From positions 1 through 8,291 of the forward strand of contig JAGPCH010000043.1 of assembly GCA_018058125.1 (NCBI GenBank): 8,291 nt of DNA, in the 5' to 3' direction. The position numbers were made by a program, and so were the translations under genes. This stretch comes from Ignavibacteria bacterium (GTDB lineage Bacteria > Bacteroidota > Ignavibacteria > Tepidaquicellales > Tepidaquicellaceae). Shown in pieces: positions 6,131 to 8,291 of this stretch (position 1 is the first letter of the stretch; each line of letters begins with the position of its first letter). The notes below the pieces were generated by a model. It saw only the letters and a list, made by a program, of their open reading frames with translations. It did not search any database and was not told the DNA's origin.

Positions 6131-7336
6131 ATGAAACTAATAAAATACTTGTTTTTTATTTTGGTATTTGCTTCTGCAGGGTATGCGCAGAATGTAAAAA
6201 TTACCGATTTCAAAATACCTGTAAGCACAGCCAAACAATTTCTTGTTGGCGGTAACTGGAACTGGGCACAGACAGGTGATTCTGTTACAACAAATCAGTT
6301 CAATGTAAATGCTGATTACAATCAGTTTTACACATCTTTACCATATTCATGGGATCTTACCATTAACGGTAATCTGCAACAAAAATATGCAGATTCATTG
6401 GATGCAAGATACAACTTTGTTGGAAATATCAATAAATACTTCTCCAACAACGGAGCTTCATTTTTCTATGTCGGAGCTACTTCAAGCTATCTGAGACAAA
6501 TTGAATTCGGCATTGAAGACAGACCTCAGATCGCCGTTACAACCGGTCTCGGTTATGGAAGACTGGTAAATGCAACTGCAATGGCAAAAGCGGTAAGAAT
6601 CGACCAGGATATGAAAAAATATGGCATAACTACTGCCTATATGTCAAAAACCACTATGCAGACAATTGCTGCTATTATCGACAAAGAAAGCGAATATAAG
6701 AATCAGTACAAATCTATCTATGAATACAAAATTGTTGGTGATATTTTAAAAGAAATAGAAAATTCAGGTGTTGCTGGCGACTTTGTTAACAGTTCGCTTT
6801 CTTATTTCAGAGTCAGAGAAGTTCTTTTTGGAATAAATCAGTTTATTAATCCAAGATATTATGGCGGAGATGTAAGATTAGGTGTTGGCTACACTTTGTT
6901 ATCCCGAAATGATTCTTTAGCTAATAACGGATTCATGAACTTACAGGGAAGATATTCATACCCGTTAGATTTGAATCAGCAAATAAATCTTGTTGCAGGA
7001 GTTAGAACTCCGTTTGATTCATTGTATGGTACTCTTTATGAAGGAACTGGCGTTGCGAGTTATTCTTATAATCTTACAAACAGAATTTCCTTTATAGCCG
7101 GTTATACAATTAATTTACTTCAGCAGGTAAATGATCAGGTAATAGATACTTCCGGAGCAATTCTAACCAGAGGAACATTACAGGATTTTTCTGTAGCAAA
7201 TCATCTCTTTAATGCAGGATTTAATTTCTATCTTGAAAATTATATTACATTATCAATAAATGCAGGATTATCTAAAGAACATGCTAGAAAATCCGACTAC
7301 TTTACAAACGTAGGTGCTATATTTACAGTGTTCTAA
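6131..7336 (+). CDS. Outer-membrane beta-barrel protein of unknown function, with an inserted helical segment
   Basis: The 401-residue product starts with a signal peptide: KLIK, a hydrophobic core to about residue 15, then GYA, with likely cleavage between A19 and Q20. The rest is rich in alternating aromatic/polar strands with Gly, Asn and Tyr turns (for example GNWNWAQTG, FFYVGATSSYLRQIEFG, GDVRLGVGYTLL). It ends in a strand with terminal Phe (GAIFTVF), as barrels recognised by the BAM machinery do. The strand region is interrupted at about 148-213, after GLGYGRLVN, by a predicted helical, Lys/Glu-rich stretch (AMAKAVRIDQDMKKYGI ... YEYKIVGDILKEIE). I recall a similar GYGR-plus-helices layout in uncharacterised FCB proteins but cannot name a family. 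Function is unknown; a porin, a structural barrel or a surface export partner are all possible. It has its own Shine-Dalgarno and its own terminator, so it is probably monocistronic. Confidence 0.85.
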   Translation: MKLIKYLFFILVFASAGYAQNVKITDFKIPVSTAKQFLVGGNWNWAQTGDSVTTNQFNVNADYNQFYTSLPYSWDLTINGNLQQKYADSLDARYNFVGNINKYFSNNGASFFYVGATSSYLRQIEFGIEDRPQIAVTTGLGYGRLVNATAMAKAVRIDQDMKKYGITTAYMSKTTMQTIAAIIDKESEYKNQYKSIYEYKIVGDILKEIENSGVAGDFVNSSLSYFRVREVLFGINQFINPRYYGGDVRLGVGYTLLSRNDSLANNGFMNLQGRYSYPLDLNQQINLVAGVRTPFDSLYGTLYEGTGVASYSYNLTNRISFIAGYTINLLQQVNDQVIDTSGAILTRGTLQDFSVANHLFNAGFNFYLENYITLSINAGLSKEHARKSDYFTNVGAIFTVF

Positions 7337-7367
7337 ACAAACCCATAATTAATTAATCACTACTTGC
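7337..7367. other. Short spacer between the barrel stop codon and the terminator
   Basis: AT-rich bases including TTAATTAATTA-like sequence near 7348-7356. No feature beyond the terminator that follows. Confidence 0.5.
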
Positions 7368-7402
7368 AGACAGCGCAGATTTTATTTGCGCTGTCTTTTT
7401 TT
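7368..7402 (+). terminator. Intrinsic terminator of the barrel gene
   Basis: A perfect 10-bp stem (AGACAGCGCA at 7368-7377 pairing with TGCGCTGTCT at 7387-7396) closes a 9-base loop and runs into seven T residues (7396-7402). The GC-rich stem stands out in an AT-rich spacer. On the - strand no T run follows the hairpin, so it should work mainly in the + direction. The T run overlaps the dapF stop codon (TAA on the - strand, 7401-7403). Confidence 0.93.
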
Positions 7403-8216
7403 ATATCCTTTCTGCTTTTCCGGTTAACTTTATTCCGATTATCTTTTTTCCGGAAATAATAAAATCAACTATTAAATATTCACCGGATTTAGTCAGTACC
7501 TTTACAGGTTTCACCTGTTTCTTTAAAATATAAAATATGATCGCTGATGATATCGCGCCTGTCCCGCAGGCAAGTGTTTCACCTTCTACTCCTCTTTCAT
7601 AGCTTCTGATCTCAAGTTCACCTTCATCTGCAGAAATAATTTTCACAAAATTTACATTTGCTCCTTCAGGCATAAGATCCTTATGCATTCTGATATTTTT
7701 TCCCCATTCATTAATATTCACTTCTTCAAGACTTTTTACAACCGGCTTTTCAATTTCATCAATGAATACAACTACATGCGGGGATCCGCAATCTACAAAA
7801 GAACTGTTAAGCAATTCCCACCACTCCTGAAAATGCACCTTTAGTTTAAAATTTGTCTTTACAAAAACAGGAGGTGGAAATAAAACTGATATCTTTCCAT
7901 CTTCCAAAATTTCACATTTGTATATATTACCGACGGCTTCTATTTTTAAGGAAATGTTTGCGGATAATTTATTTTCTTCTATATATTTTACAGTACATCT
8001 CAAACCATTTCCGCAAAGAGCATCTCCGGTTCCGTCTTTATTGAAATAATTCATTTTGAAATCCCCGGTCAAAGATTTTTCAACAAAGATAACTCCGTCC
8101 ATTTCCGGAGCATCTTTACAAAATTTAATAACTTCATTTTTACGATCTGTGATCTGACCGGACAGATTGTTTAAAATTATAAACTTATTGCCTGCTCCTG
8201 AATATTTCTGAATCAT
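7401..8216 (-). CDS. dapF: Diaminopimelate epimerase
   Basis: PLP-independent racemase converting LL- to meso-diaminopimelate, the last common step toward lysine and the peptidoglycan cross-linking residue. It has 271 residues, the normal length. Both catalytic cysteines are visible: C68 in FNKDGTGDALCGNGLRC and C217 in ETLACGTGA. Substrate-binding elements include N10, N59, GSPH (144-147), GANVNF (185-190) and YERGVEGET (206-214). The N-terminal GAGNKF has Lys at residue 11 where most DapF proteins have Asp (GNDF). The DGS of the signature is DGT. The ATG at 8216 has AGGAG ten bases upstream and overlaps the TAA of a possible upstream frame. The stop lies in the T run of the opposing terminator, and I see no dedicated downstream terminator for dapF. 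Confidence 0.96.
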   Translation of the reverse strand: MIQKYSGAGNKFIILNNLSGQITDRKNEVIKFCKDAPEMDGVIFVEKSLTGDFKMNYFNKDGTGDALCGNGLRCTVKYIEENKLSANISLKIEAVGNIYKCEILEDGKISVLFPPPVFVKTNFKLKVHFQEWWELLNSSFVDCGSPHVVVFIDEIEKPVVKSLEEVNINEWGKNIRMHKDLMPEGANVNFVKIISADEGELEIRSYERGVEGETLACGTGAISSAIIFYILKKQVKPVKVLTKSGEYLIVDFIISGKKIIGIKLTGKAERI

Positions 8217-8291
8217 TAGTTGAACACTCCTCTGTTATTTGTTTGTTTGCTTACTTTGATGTCTCTTAGCTGCGGCGCTTTGATTCTGACT
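8216..8291 (-). CDS. Possible C-terminal end of an upstream gene, translationally coupled to dapF
   Basis: A frame entering from the right edge encodes 24 residues (from VRIKAPQLRDIK to RGVFN) and ends in TAA, whose last base is shared with the dapF ATG (TAATG). Such one-base overlaps are typical of coupled operon genes, and the dapF Shine-Dalgarno lies inside this frame. A second - strand frame is also open to a TAA at 8235-8237 (18 residues ending KQTNK), so the frame choice is uncertain. No family can be recognised from so short a tail. Confidence 0.4.
   Translation of the reverse strand, partial: VRIKAPQLRDIKVSKQTNNRGVFN
8227..8233 (-). promoter_or_regulatory. Ribosome binding site AGAGGAG of dapF
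   Basis: On the - strand AGAGGAG ends ten bases before the dapF ATG. It is a strong match to the anti-Shine-Dalgarno at the long end of normal spacing, and it fixes the start at 8216. Confidence 0.7.

Noticed and set aside
1..8291. Defence system, prophage, transposon, CRISPR or tRNA
   Set aside because: Every long frame belongs to a housekeeping or envelope gene, no direct repeats flank any gene as an insertion would leave, and no tRNA-like fold was noticed.

Overview
The window is an ordinary bacterial chromosomal stretch: AT-rich by eye, with tight gene packing and no mobile element, CRISPR array or RNA gene that I can see. A likely home is the Bacteroidota/Chlorobiota/Ignavibacteriota (FCB) group. 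This rests on AT-rich spacers, several starts with no Shine-Dalgarno, an outer-membrane barrel with a Q immediately after the predicted signal cleavage, and a DapF with GSPH and RGVEGET motifs. It is an inference from style, not a proven placement.

Left part (1-4039, + strand): an almost complete aceE-type homodimeric pyruvate dehydrogenase E1, missing only about 11 N-terminal residues. It is followed 61 bp later by the dihydrolipoamide acetyltransferase E2, which has a single lipoyl domain. Middle (4072-5963, - strand): dihydrolipoamide dehydrogenase (E3), followed downstream by a small ArfB/YaeJ-type ribosome-rescue hydrolase. All three enzymes of the pyruvate dehydrogenase complex are therefore present, but as two convergent units (E1-E2 and E3-arfB) that meet at 4040-4071. 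Together they convert pyruvate, CoA and NAD+ to acetyl-CoA, CO2 and NADH.

Right part: a 167-bp divergent spacer (5964-6130) carries a recognisable promoter for the E3 unit, with a palindrome across its -35/spacer region. Next come a secreted outer-membrane beta-barrel protein of unknown role (6131-7336, +) with a helical insert, a strong intrinsic terminator, and diaminopimelate epimerase dapF (7401-8216, -) for lysine/peptidoglycan synthesis. A probable upstream gene whose end overlaps the dapF start runs off the right edge.

I found no novel defence or mobile system. The most unusual signals are two different 7-bp tandem repeats, one on each side of arfB. Each swallows the stop codon of a neighbouring pyruvate dehydrogenase gene and gives stops in all three frames. 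Also worth a look are the palindrome-overlapped E3 promoter, the unassigned barrel protein with its inserted helical segment, and a few substitutions at normally conserved positions in DapF and E1.
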